DNA from: Chloroflexota bacterium
Lineage (GTDB): Bacteria; Chloroflexota; DTOL01; JACQYG01
Direction: 5' to 3'
Assembly: GCA_016208345.1 (NCBI GenBank)
Contig: JACQYG010000214.1
Location: 1 to 5,279 of the forward strand
DNA: 5,279 nucleotides
Every line of letters starts with the position of its first letter. The first letter of the stretch is position 1. Under the pieces are notes generated by a model that saw nothing but the letters and a program-made list of their open reading frames with translations, was not told the DNA's origin and made no database searches. Of the stretch, positions 1 through 5,279 are shown piece after piece. The position numbers and the translations under genes are program-made.

Positions 1-1472
1 CCAACAATGTGGAGCCAGTACGATTCAATATAGAAAAAGACGAGGTGGTGGTCCGAGAGGGGAGCGTGATAACCCCCCTGGACATCGAGCGGCTGGAAGC
101 CCTGGGGCTGCGCCAACCCGCCGTGCGTTGGGAAGGGCTGGTCAGCACGTCCTTGCTGGTCGGCACCCTGGTCCTGGCCTTGGCCTTTTACCTCCTGCGC
201 TTTCAGCCCCAACTCCTGGAAGACCCGCGGCACCTGTTACTTATGGGGTTGAGCCTGGCCCTGGTATGCCTGGTGGCCAAAGTGACCATCCCCGGACGAT
301 CCATCTGGCCGTACGTACTGCCCTTCGCCTCGTTCTCCATGTTGATCGCCATCCTGTTGAACCATCAACTGGCCACGTTTTTGACCGCCGTGGTGACCCT
401 CATCGTCGGCTATGTGGCGGGCAATTCCCTGGCGTTGGCGACCTTCGTCTTCGTCAGCGGCATGGCCGGCATCCTCAGCGTCTGGCGGCTGCAGCACATG
501 ATCAGCTTTCTTTGGGCCGGCCTCTTCATCGCCGCGGCGAACGTGGGCGTCATCGTGGCTTTCTGGTTGCCGGGCCAGGAGTACAGTCTGGGCACCGTGC
601 TGGCCCTGAGCGCCGCCGGGCTGGCCAATGGGGCCTTGTCGGCGGCCCTGGCCCTGGGCAGCTTCTCGGCCCTGGGCAATCTGTTCGGCATCACCACCAT
701 CCTTCAACTGCTGGAACTGGCCCATCCCAACCAGCCGCTCTTGCGGCGGTTGCAATTGGAGGCCCCCGGCACCTACTATCATAGCATCGTGGTGGGCAAC
801 CTGGCCGAGCAGGCCGCCGAGGCCATCGGTGCCGATACGCTCCTGGTCCGGGTGGCCTCTTACTACCACGACATCGGGAAAGTCGAGCGCCCATATTTCT
901 TTATCGAGAACCAGGTGGACGGGGTGAACGTCCACGATCAGTTGGATCCGAAGACCTCTGCCCAGGTGGTGATCGCCCACGTCACCGACGGGCTAGCCCT
1001 GGCCAGGAAGCACAGGCTCCCGAAACGCATCGCGGATCTCATACCACAGCACCACGGCACCCGATTGGCCACTTACTTCTACGGGCAAGCCGTGGCCCAG
1101 CTTGGCGAAGACGTAGTGGACCCCGAGGATTTCCAGTATCCAGGGCCAAAGCCCAGGACCAAGGAAGCGGCGCTGATCATGCTGGCCGACGGCGTGGAGG
1201 CCACCGTGCGTTCCACCCCCCAACATTCGCCGGAGAAGATCGACCAACTGGTCCGGGAGGCAATCAACGAGAAGTTGGCGGAGGGGCAGCTGGACGAATG
1301 CGACCTGACCCTCCGGGACCTGGACATGGTCCGCCAGTCCTTTGTGGGCGTGCTCCTGGGCGTGTACCACCCCCGCATCGAATATCCGGCGCTGCCTAAA
1401 ACGCCCACCGCCAGGGCAGCGCTGGGGCTCAAGGACCTGCCGGAGGGCCAGGCCAAGGCAGGGCCATCTTAG
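1..1472 (+). CDS. pgpH: PgpH-type 7TM-HD cyclic-di-AMP phosphodiesterase, 5'-truncated
   Basis: Probable membrane-bound phosphodiesterase that hydrolyses the second messenger c-di-AMP, with its HD domain in the cytoplasm. The frame is open to the left edge (two Asn codons precede the GTG at 9), and the first residues look like the end of the family's extracellular 7TMR-HDED domain, so the true start lies upstream and the GTG is not the start. PgpH proteins are usually about 700-800 residues; 487 are visible here from the GTG. Numbering from that GTG, about seven hydrophobic segments span residues 44-225. The linker with LLELAHPNQPLL and APGTYYHS (about 234-259) is typical of the family. The HD domain shows H258, H287-D288 in HDIGK, H324, H348-H349 and D394, so the metal-binding set appears intact. 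The gene ends at TAG 1470-1472 and is followed by ybeY and dgkA, the arrangement known from Firmicutes. Family assignment is strong. The c-di-AMP substrate is inferred from characterised homologues. Confidence 0.9.
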   Translation, partial: NNVEPVRFNIEKDEVVVREGSVITPLDIERLEALGLRQPAVRWEGLVSTSLLVGTLVLALAFYLLRFQPQLLEDPRHLLLMGLSLALVCLVAKVTIPGRSIWPYVLPFASFSMLIAILLNHQLATFLTAVVTLIVGYVAGNSLALATFVFVSGMAGILSVWRLQHMISFLWAGLFIAAANVGVIVAFWLPGQEYSLGTVLALSAAGLANGALSAALALGSFSALGNLFGITTILQLLELAHPNQPLLRRLQLEAPGTYYHSIVVGNLAEQAAEAIGADTLLVRVASYYHDIGKVERPYFFIENQVDGVNVHDQLDPKTSAQVVIAHVTDGLALARKHRLPKRIADLIPQHHGTRLATYFYGQAVAQLGEDVVDPEDFQYPGPKPRTKEAALIMLADGVEATVRSTPQHSPEKIDQLVREAINEKLAEGQLDECDLTLRDLDMVRQSFVGVLLGVYHPRIEYPALPKTPTARAALGLKDLPEGQAKAGPS

Positions 1473-1480
1473 GTAGCAGC

Positions 1481-1500
1481 TTTCTTTGTTAGTAAAGAAA
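1481..1500 (+). repeat. AT-rich inverted repeat between pgpH and ybeY
   Basis: TTTCTTT (1481-1487) and AAAGAAA (1494-1500) are perfect 7-base inverted repeats around a 6-base loop, in an otherwise GC-rich sequence. The structure lies in the 36-base gap between the pgpH stop and the ybeY ATG. The stem has six A-U pairs and one G-C pair and no T run follows it, so it is not a convincing terminator. It could be an RNA-processing or translation-tuning element, or chance. Confidence 0.35.
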
Positions 1501-1508
1501 TTGTTCGC

Positions 1509-1988
1509 ATGAACAGGCTGCGCTCGCACGTGGAGCTACAGATCGACGATGCCTACCGGGGGATCATAGACCGCCGTTTCCTGAGACAGGTCCTCCACCA
1601 GGCCCTGGCTCAGGAGAAGGTCCCGCCAGCCGAGCTATGCCTCACCATCACCAGCGATGAGCGCCTCCAGGAGTTGAACCGCACCTTTCGCCAGGTAGAC
1701 GCGGTCACCGATGTCCTATCCTTCCCTCTGTTGTCTCCCCAGGGTGACCCTTTTGTGGCGCCGCCCGACGGTCTCCTGCACCTGGGTGACATCGTGATCT
1801 CCTATCCTCGAGCTCAGGAACAGGCGCAGCAGTACGGCCACTCCTTGCAACGCGAGATGGCCTACCTGATCGTGCATGGCCTCCTGCACCTCCTGGGGTA
1901 CGATCATCAGCGCCAGGAAGATTGGGAGCGCATGCGCTGGAGAGAAGAGGGCATCCTGGCGGCCCTATCCTGCTTTCTTAAAGGTTAA
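1509..1988 (+). CDS. ybeY: Endoribonuclease YbeY (rRNA maturation factor)
   Basis: Zinc-dependent single-strand-specific endoribonuclease of the UPF0054 family, acting in the cytoplasm in 16S rRNA 3'-end maturation and ribosome quality control. The protein has 159 residues, the usual size for the family. The signature is HGLLHLLGYDH at residues 123-133, with predicted zinc ligands H123, H127 and H133. Further upstream are the conserved stretch TDVLSFP (about residues 72-78) and the LGDIVIS strand. The ATG at 1509 is the first plausible start after the pgpH stop, and no strong Shine-Dalgarno precedes it (only A/G-rich AAAGAAA). The gene is in the same frame as pgpH, 36 bases downstream of its TAG. 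It is followed after 13 bases by dgkA, so it is very likely co-transcribed with both. The identification is secure; the role in this organism is inferred from homologues. Confidence 0.95.
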   Translation: MNRLRSHVELQIDDAYRGIIDRRFLRQVLHQALAQEKVPPAELCLTITSDERLQELNRTFRQVDAVTDVLSFPLLSPQGDPFVAPPDGLLHLGDIVISYPRAQEQAQQYGHSLQREMAYLIVHGLLHLLGYDHQRQEDWERMRWREEGILAALSCFLKG

Positions 1989-2001
1989 AGAGAATCATTC
2001 G

Positions 2002-2385
2002 ATGAGAGGTCCTGCCTTGCTCCGGAGCTTTCACCATGCCTTTTCCGGGCTGGTGGACGCCTGGAGGACCCAGCGCAATCTCCGCCTCCATCTGTTGGCC
2101 GCGGTGTTGGCGGTGGGCCTGGGCCTCGCCCTGGGGATGGCCCTGGTGGAGCTCGCCATACTGTGCTTGACCATCGGGCTGGTCCTCTCCGCCGAGCTCT
2201 TCAACACCGCGGTGGAGACGTTAATGGACCTGGTTCACCCGGACCATCACCCCCTGGCCAAAGCGGCCAAGGACGTGGCGGCCGGAGCCGTGTTGGTAAC
2301 CGCTGGCACCGCCGTGCTGGTAGGGGCACTCTTGTACGGCCCACACCTGATCCGGCTGGCTAATGCCCTGGGTTTCTCGCCTTGA
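2002..2385 (+). CDS. dgkA: DgkA-family lipid kinase (diacylglycerol/undecaprenol kinase)
   Basis: Small integral-membrane kinase that phosphorylates a lipid alcohol with ATP. In Gram-positive relatives the substrate is undecaprenol, feeding the lipid carrier for cell-wall and glycan synthesis; in E. coli it is diacylglycerol. With the ATG at 2002 the protein has 127 residues, close to the usual 120-130. The frame is open further upstream to an ATG at 1876, but that start would run through the ybeY coding region and add 42 residues unlike the family. The N-terminal amphipathic part carries N26 and H30. Hydrophobic segments lie at about 31-49, 50-64 and 93-116. The catalytic signature AELFNTAVETLMD covers residues 64-76 with E65, N68 and E72, and the AKDVAAGAV segment carries K90 and D91. 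The TGA stop (2383-2385) lies inside the -35 box of the next promoter. Family is certain; diacylglycerol versus undecaprenol specificity is not resolved, though the Gram-positive-like sequence and short length favour undecaprenol. Confidence 0.92.
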   Translation: MRGPALLRSFHHAFSGLVDAWRTQRNLRLHLLAAVLAVGLGLALGMALVELAILCLTIGLVLSAELFNTAVETLMDLVHPDHHPLAKAAKDVAAGAVLVTAGTAVLVGALLYGPHLIRLANALGFSP

Positions 2386-2411
2386 CAAGGCCGTCGTGGA
2401 GAAGGTATACT
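2382..2411 (+). promoter_or_regulatory. Near-consensus sigma70-type promoter for the rmlA unit
   Basis: A perfect -35 hexamer TTGACA (2382-2387) and a 5-of-6 match -10 hexamer TATACT (2406-2411) are separated by 18 bases. The predicted transcription start is near 2418, giving a 5' leader of about 37 bases before the rmlA ATG. The -35 box contains the TGA stop codon of dgkA. No operator-like palindrome is evident around it. It would make rmlA and the genes downstream an independent transcription unit. Predicted from sequence only. Confidence 0.75.
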
Positions 2412-2441
2412 GGGCGTGGGTCTTTCGTTCGGCATAGCGGC

Positions 2442-2448
2442 AGGGGAG
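2442..2448 (+). promoter_or_regulatory. rmlA: Ribosome binding site of rmlA
   Basis: AGGGGAG sits six bases upstream of the ATG at 2455. It decides the start: the longer in-frame GTG at 2416 lies at or before the predicted transcription start and has no comparable site. Confidence 0.7.
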
Positions 2449-2454
2449 AGTCGA

Positions 2455-3522
2455 ATGAAGGGATTGATCCTGAGCGGGGGCAAGGGGACAAGGCTTCGTC
2501 CCCTAACCTACACCGGCGCGAAGCAATTGGTCCCGGTGGCCAATAAGCCGGTTTTGTTCTACGCCATAGAGGACCTGGTGGAAGCGGGGATCACGGACAT
2601 CGGCATCGTCGTGGGCGATACCAGGGATCAGATCCAGGCCGCGGTGGGCGACGGCTCCCGCTTCGGGGCCAGGGTTACCTACATCGTTCAGGAGGCGCCC
2701 CTGGGCATCGCCCACGGCGTCAAGATCGCCAGGGATTTCCTGGGGGAGGAGCGCTTCGTCCTGTTCCTGGGGGACAACTTCATCCGGGATGGCATCGTCT
2801 CGCTGGTGGAGAGCTTTCGCTGCAACGCCGTCAACTGTCAGATACTACTCGCCAAAGACCCCAACCCTCAGCGGTTCGGGGTAGTCCAGTTGGCGCCGGA
2901 CGGCTCGGTGGTCCGGCTGGTGGAGAAGCCCAAGGAGTTCGTGTCTGATCTGGCCCTGGTGGGCATATACATGTTCGATCGCCACATCTTCGAGGCCATC
3001 GCCCGGATCAGGCCCTCCTGGAGGGGCGAGCTGGAGATCACGGAGGCCATTCAGGCCCTCATTGACCTGGGGTACAAGGTCTCCCCTCAGATCTTGTCCG
3101 GCTGGTGGATCGACACCGGCAAGATGGAGGATATGCTGGAGGCGAACCGCCTGGTGCTAGAGATCATCGAGCCCGACAACCGCGGGTCCGTGGACCCGGC
3201 TTCTCACGTGAACGGCAAGGTGGTCATCGAGAAGGATGCCCAGATAGTGAACAGCACGGTGCGGGGCCCGGCCATCATCGGGGAGCGCACCAGGATCGTG
3301 AACTCATACGTCGGGCCTTTCACCTCCATCTATCACGATTGTTTGCTTCAGGACAGCGAGGTCGAGCATAGCATCGTGCTGGAACACTGCAAGATCGTGG
3401 ACGTCCATCACCGCATCGAGGATAGCCTCATCGGCAGGAACGTTGAGATCACCAGGTCTCCGGTGAAGCCCAAGGCCTACAAGATGATGTTGGGGGATCA
3501 CAGCAAGGTCGGGATCATATGA
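2455..3522 (+). CDS. rmlA: Glucose-1-phosphate thymidylyltransferase, long form
   Basis: Cytoplasmic nucleotidyltransferase making dTDP-glucose from dTTP and glucose-1-phosphate, the first step towards dTDP-L-rhamnose and other dTDP-deoxysugars. The protein has 355 residues, matching the long RmlA subfamily; the short form is about 290-300. The N-terminal Rossmann-like domain shows GGKGTRLRPLT (8-18) with K23 as nucleotide-binding loop, QEAPLGIAHG (79-88), metal-binding GDN (106-108, D107) and WWIDTG (217-222, D220). From about residue 252 to 340 there are hexapeptide-like imperfect repeats rich in V and I, consistent with the left-handed beta-helix of the long form. Start chosen at ATG 2455 because of its Shine-Dalgarno and because the protein then begins directly with the MKGLILSGG strand. 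Its stop overlaps the start of the radical SAM gene by four bases (ATGA), implying translational coupling. No rmlB, rmlC or rmlD lies within the window. A related sugar-1-phosphate or a different NTP cannot be excluded from sequence. Confidence 0.9.
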   Translation: MKGLILSGGKGTRLRPLTYTGAKQLVPVANKPVLFYAIEDLVEAGITDIGIVVGDTRDQIQAAVGDGSRFGARVTYIVQEAPLGIAHGVKIARDFLGEERFVLFLGDNFIRDGIVSLVESFRCNAVNCQILLAKDPNPQRFGVVQLAPDGSVVRLVEKPKEFVSDLALVGIYMFDRHIFEAIARIRPSWRGELEITEAIQALIDLGYKVSPQILSGWWIDTGKMEDMLEANRLVLEIIEPDNRGSVDPASHVNGKVVIEKDAQIVNSTVRGPAIIGERTRIVNSYVGPFTSIYHDCLLQDSEVEHSIVLEHCKIVDVHHRIEDSLIGRNVEITRSPVKPKAYKMMLGDHSKVGII

Positions 3523-4913
3523 AAACCACCCTGATCTATGCCGGCATAGCCGGGTATGGCTTCGATTGCCTGGGACAGGGCATGGAGGCCGGTTGGGTCA
3601 GCCATGGCCTGGCCTACATTTCCGCATACGCCAAGAGCAAGGGGTTCGACGTAGACCTGATCGACCTGCGGGCCTTGAAGAGCTGGGAGCATTTTCGGGC
3701 CGAGCTGGCCCGCCGCCGTCCCGATGTGGTGGGCCTCACCATGATGAGCGTGGATTTCAACCCGGTGATGCGCGCGGTGGACATCGTCAAGGAGTTGGAC
3801 CCCCGGATCGTCACCGTGGTGGGCGGGCCTCATCCCACCCTGGCCCTGGGCGAGGTGGCGGCCAACCAGAAGATCGACTACATCGTCACCCACGAGGGCG
3901 AGATCACGTTCTCGAGGCTTCTCCAAGCCCTGCAGGGTGGAAGTGACCCTGGGGAGCGGGTGCTTCACGGCGAGATGCCGGATCTGGATGCCCTGCCCTT
4001 TGCGGACCGCAGCCTGTTCCTGGACGAATGGCGAAGGTTTGGCTATCGCCTGGATTCTCCGGAGGTGCCCTTCATCGAAGAGCTACCCCCACCCTTCCTG
4101 ACCATCATCGCCGGCCGGGGCTGTATCTATAACTGCAGCTTCTGCAAGCCCGCGGAGAGCATCATCTTCGGCAAGAAGGTCCGCCGGCGCAGCCCGCAGA
4201 ACGTCGTCGCCGAGCTGCAGGAGCTGCGCGCCAGGTACCACTTCCGGAGCTTCATGTTCCACGATGACTGCCTGACCGAGGACCGCCGGTGGGTGGCGGA
4301 GTTCTGCGCCCGGTACCGGGAGGCCGGGTTCAAAGAGCCCTTCTTCTGCCAGAGCCGGGCCGACATCATCGTCCGCCACCCGGACATGGTGGCCTTGATG
4401 GCCGGGGTCGGGCTCAAGGGGTACTTCATCGGTTTCGAGAGCGGGAACGACCGGGTGCTGCGCTTCCTGCGCAAAGGGACCACCCGTAAGGTAAACCTAG
4501 AGGCGGCGCGTATCTGCAAGAAGTACGGGGTGGCCATCTGGGCCAACTACATGCTCGGCATCCCCACCGAGACCAAGGAAGAGGTCCTGGACACCGTCTC
4601 CATGATGCAGCAGATCGACCCGGATTACTATAGCCCGGCGTTCTACACCCCCCATCCGGGCAGCGACCTGTACGATTACTGCATCGAGCACGACCTATCG
4701 CTGATCACCAGCCACGACAGCTATCGGCGCAATCCAACGGAGACCAAGATCAAGGGCCAGGACTATGAGTTCCTGCGTTGGGCCCTGGAGGAATCGGAGA
4801 GGCGCACGCTCCCGAACCGGGTCCGCCGCCAGGTGCGCCACCTGGTCCGGCGATACGCCTCCCCGCGACGGGCAGTCAACAAGGTCCGGCGGCTCTTGAG
4901 GATGGGGCGATAG
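3519..4913 (+). CDS. B12-binding-domain radical SAM protein, substrate unknown
   Basis: Predicted radical SAM enzyme with an N-terminal cobalamin-binding-type domain, the architecture of class B radical SAM methyltransferases and relatives (BchE, HpnR type). It has 464 residues. The N-terminal Rossmann-like domain (about 1-140) includes GLAYISAYAKSKGFDV, VVGGPHPT (100-107) and HEGE (125-128). It lacks the DxHxxG motif of His-on cobalamin binders, as is common in this class. The radical SAM core carries CIYNCSFC at 202-209, giving the CxxxCxxC cluster ligands C202, C206 and C209. GFESGN (305-310), GIPTET (347-352) and TPHPGS (377-382) follow. The last 40 residues (425-464) contain 14 Arg and one Lys, a strongly basic tail that may bind membrane, nucleic acid or a partner. 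It overlaps rmlA by four bases. Superfamily is certain. Methyl transfer versus another radical reaction, and the substrate, are unknown; the neighbouring rmlA hints at a surface lipid or glycan but does not prove it. Confidence 0.88.
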   Translation: MKTTLIYAGIAGYGFDCLGQGMEAGWVSHGLAYISAYAKSKGFDVDLIDLRALKSWEHFRAELARRRPDVVGLTMMSVDFNPVMRAVDIVKELDPRIVTVVGGPHPTLALGEVAANQKIDYIVTHEGEITFSRLLQALQGGSDPGERVLHGEMPDLDALPFADRSLFLDEWRRFGYRLDSPEVPFIEELPPPFLTIIAGRGCIYNCSFCKPAESIIFGKKVRRRSPQNVVAELQELRARYHFRSFMFHDDCLTEDRRWVAEFCARYREAGFKEPFFCQSRADIIVRHPDMVALMAGVGLKGYFIGFESGNDRVLRFLRKGTTRKVNLEAARICKKYGVAIWANYMLGIPTETKEEVLDTVSMMQQIDPDYYSPAFYTPHPGSDLYDYCIEHDLSLITSHDSYRRNPTETKIKGQDYEFLRWALEESERRTLPNRVRRQVRHLVRRYASPRRAVNKVRRLLRMGR

Positions 4914-4914
4914 C

Positions 4915-4924
4915 GAGGGGAGGT
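4915..4924 (+). promoter_or_regulatory. Ribosome binding site of the 83-residue ORF
   Basis: GAGGGGAGGT immediately follows the radical SAM stop codon and ends three bases before the ATG at 4928. This strong site supports 4928 over the in-frame ATGs at 4940 and 4952, and over the GTG at 4778 inside the radical SAM gene. Confidence 0.65.
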
Positions 4925-4927
4925 CAC

Positions 4928-5179
4928 ATGCCAGGACCCATGGCTTCAGCTATGATCAGCAACGAAGACCTGATGCGGGCGGTGGGCCGTTATATGGACC
5001 GCCACAGGTTCAAGAACGTGTGCGTGTTGCAGGTGGAAGGCGGCGTGGTGGTCCAGGGGACAGCCACCGTGTCTACCAGCGAGGGCTATCAGGATGCGCT
5101 GGAGACGTATACCATTTCCTTGGAAGAGTTGCAGGAGCTGATCACCGAGTTCCGCCGCCTGGACGGCATGCGGCGCTGA
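4928..5179 (+). CDS. Small protein of unknown function, 83 residues (copy A of a tandem pair)
   Basis: I do not recognise this family. The product is soluble-looking, with no signal peptide or membrane segment and no metal-binding cluster (a single Cys, C32). Its apparent layout is a flexible start (1-11), a helix at about 12-28 containing DLMRAVGRYMD (14-24), two beta strands at about 30-37 and 39-48 joined by a Gly-Gly turn, an extended Ser/Thr-rich stretch, and a C-terminal acidic-then-basic helix at about 64-78 beginning SLEELQEL. This alpha-beta-beta-alpha pattern is my reading, not a computed prediction. The gene begins 14 bases after the radical SAM stop, with a strong ribosome binding site, so it probably belongs to the same operon. 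The following ORF starts with a related helix, indicating a tandem duplication. Being a real gene is supported by the ribosome binding site, operon spacing and that paralogue. Function could be an accessory or regulatory partner of the radical SAM protein, but this is speculation. Confidence 0.8.
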   Translation: MPGPMASAMISNEDLMRAVGRYMDRHRFKNVCVLQVEGGVVVQGTATVSTSEGYQDALETYTISLEELQELITEFRRLDGMRR

Positions 5180-5189
5180 AGCCACACCC

Positions 5190-5197
5190 GGGGGAGA
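5190..5197 (+). promoter_or_regulatory. Ribosome binding site of the last, partial ORF
   Basis: GGGGGAGA lies five bases upstream of the ATG at 5203, in the 23-base gap after copy A. It supports 5203 as a genuine start. Confidence 0.55.
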
Positions 5198-5202
5198 AAC
5201 AG

Positions 5203-5279
5203 ATGCGGAGCCTCTTTCTTGGATTAAAGCGCACCGACTACCAAGACATCTTGAGGGCGGTGGGGCAGTACATCGATGA
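5203..5279 (+). CDS. Start of a second small protein, paralogue of the preceding ORF (3'-truncated)
   Basis: Only the first 25 codons and two bases are inside the window; the frame is open at the right edge. The product begins MRSLFLGLKR and continues with DILRAVGQYID at residues 15-25. This aligns without gaps to DLMRAVGRYMD (residues 14-24) of the preceding protein: 7 of 11 positions identical and the other four mostly conservative. The first ten residues differ between the copies. Codons in the shared stretch differ at many third positions, so the duplication is not recent. The good ribosome binding site and 23-base gap suggest it is part of the same operon. Its full length and function cannot be seen. 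Confidence 0.7.
   Translation, partial: MRSLFLGLKRTDYQDILRAVGQYID

Noticed and set aside
237..980. Long minus-strand ORF of 247 codons opposite pgpH
   Set aside because: It lies wholly antisense to a well-supported gene in GC-rich DNA, its composition (rich in G, Q, H, D) resembles a shadow translation, and it has no recognisable domain.
1481..1500. Intrinsic terminator after pgpH
   Set aside because: The stem is almost all A-U and is not followed by a T run, and ybeY starts nine bases later, so termination is unlikely.
993..1529. Minus-strand ORF of 178 codons spanning the pgpH 3' end and the ybeY start
   Set aside because: It is antisense to the HD-domain coding region, shows no recognisable motif, and overlaps two conserved genes.
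1876..2001. Longer dgkA starting at ATG 1876
   Set aside because: The extra 42 residues come from out-of-frame reading of ybeY, including its zinc motif region, and do not resemble the DgkA N-terminus.
2416..2454. GTG at 2416 as a longer start for rmlA
   Set aside because: It falls at or before the predicted transcription start, lacks a ribosome binding site, and would add 13 residues before the conserved N-terminal strand.
4778..4927. GTG at 4778 as start of the last complete small ORF
   Set aside because: The extension is Gly/Pro/Ala-rich shadow translation of the radical SAM tail; the ATG at 4928 has a strong ribosome binding site.

Overview
The window is a densely coding, GC-rich bacterial segment with every gene on the plus strand and no intergenic gap longer than about 70 bases. 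The gene content is housekeeping and cell-envelope related. Nothing in the sequence fixes the taxon. The order pgpH-ybeY-dgkA, the Gram-positive-like DgkA and the GC-rich coding suggest a Chloroflexota or high-GC Firmicutes-like lineage. That is inference only.

Region 1 (1-2385) is the conserved block pgpH-ybeY-dgkA. It begins inside a PgpH-type 7TM-HD protein, a probable cyclic-di-AMP phosphodiesterase that lacks its N-terminus here. YbeY, the single-strand-specific endoribonuclease of rRNA maturation, follows, and then a small three-helix membrane lipid kinase of the DgkA/undecaprenol kinase family. In many Firmicutes this block continues into cdd and era, but here it stops after dgkA.

Region 2 (about 2382-5279) looks like a separate transcription unit. 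A near-consensus sigma70-type promoter (TTGACA, 18-base spacer, TATACT) has its -35 box overlapping the dgkA stop codon. Downstream are a long-form glucose-1-phosphate thymidylyltransferase (rmlA), a B12-binding-type radical SAM protein joined to it by a 4-base ATGA overlap, an 83-residue protein of unknown function, and the first 25 codons of another small ORF whose N-terminal helix clearly resembles the preceding one. RmlA would supply dTDP-glucose for deoxysugar and surface glycan synthesis. The radical SAM protein has an unknown substrate.

The least explained part is the 3' end, where tandem divergent paralogues of a small unrecognised protein follow the radical SAM gene. No RNA genes, insertion sequences, CRISPR arrays or convincing intrinsic terminators were seen.
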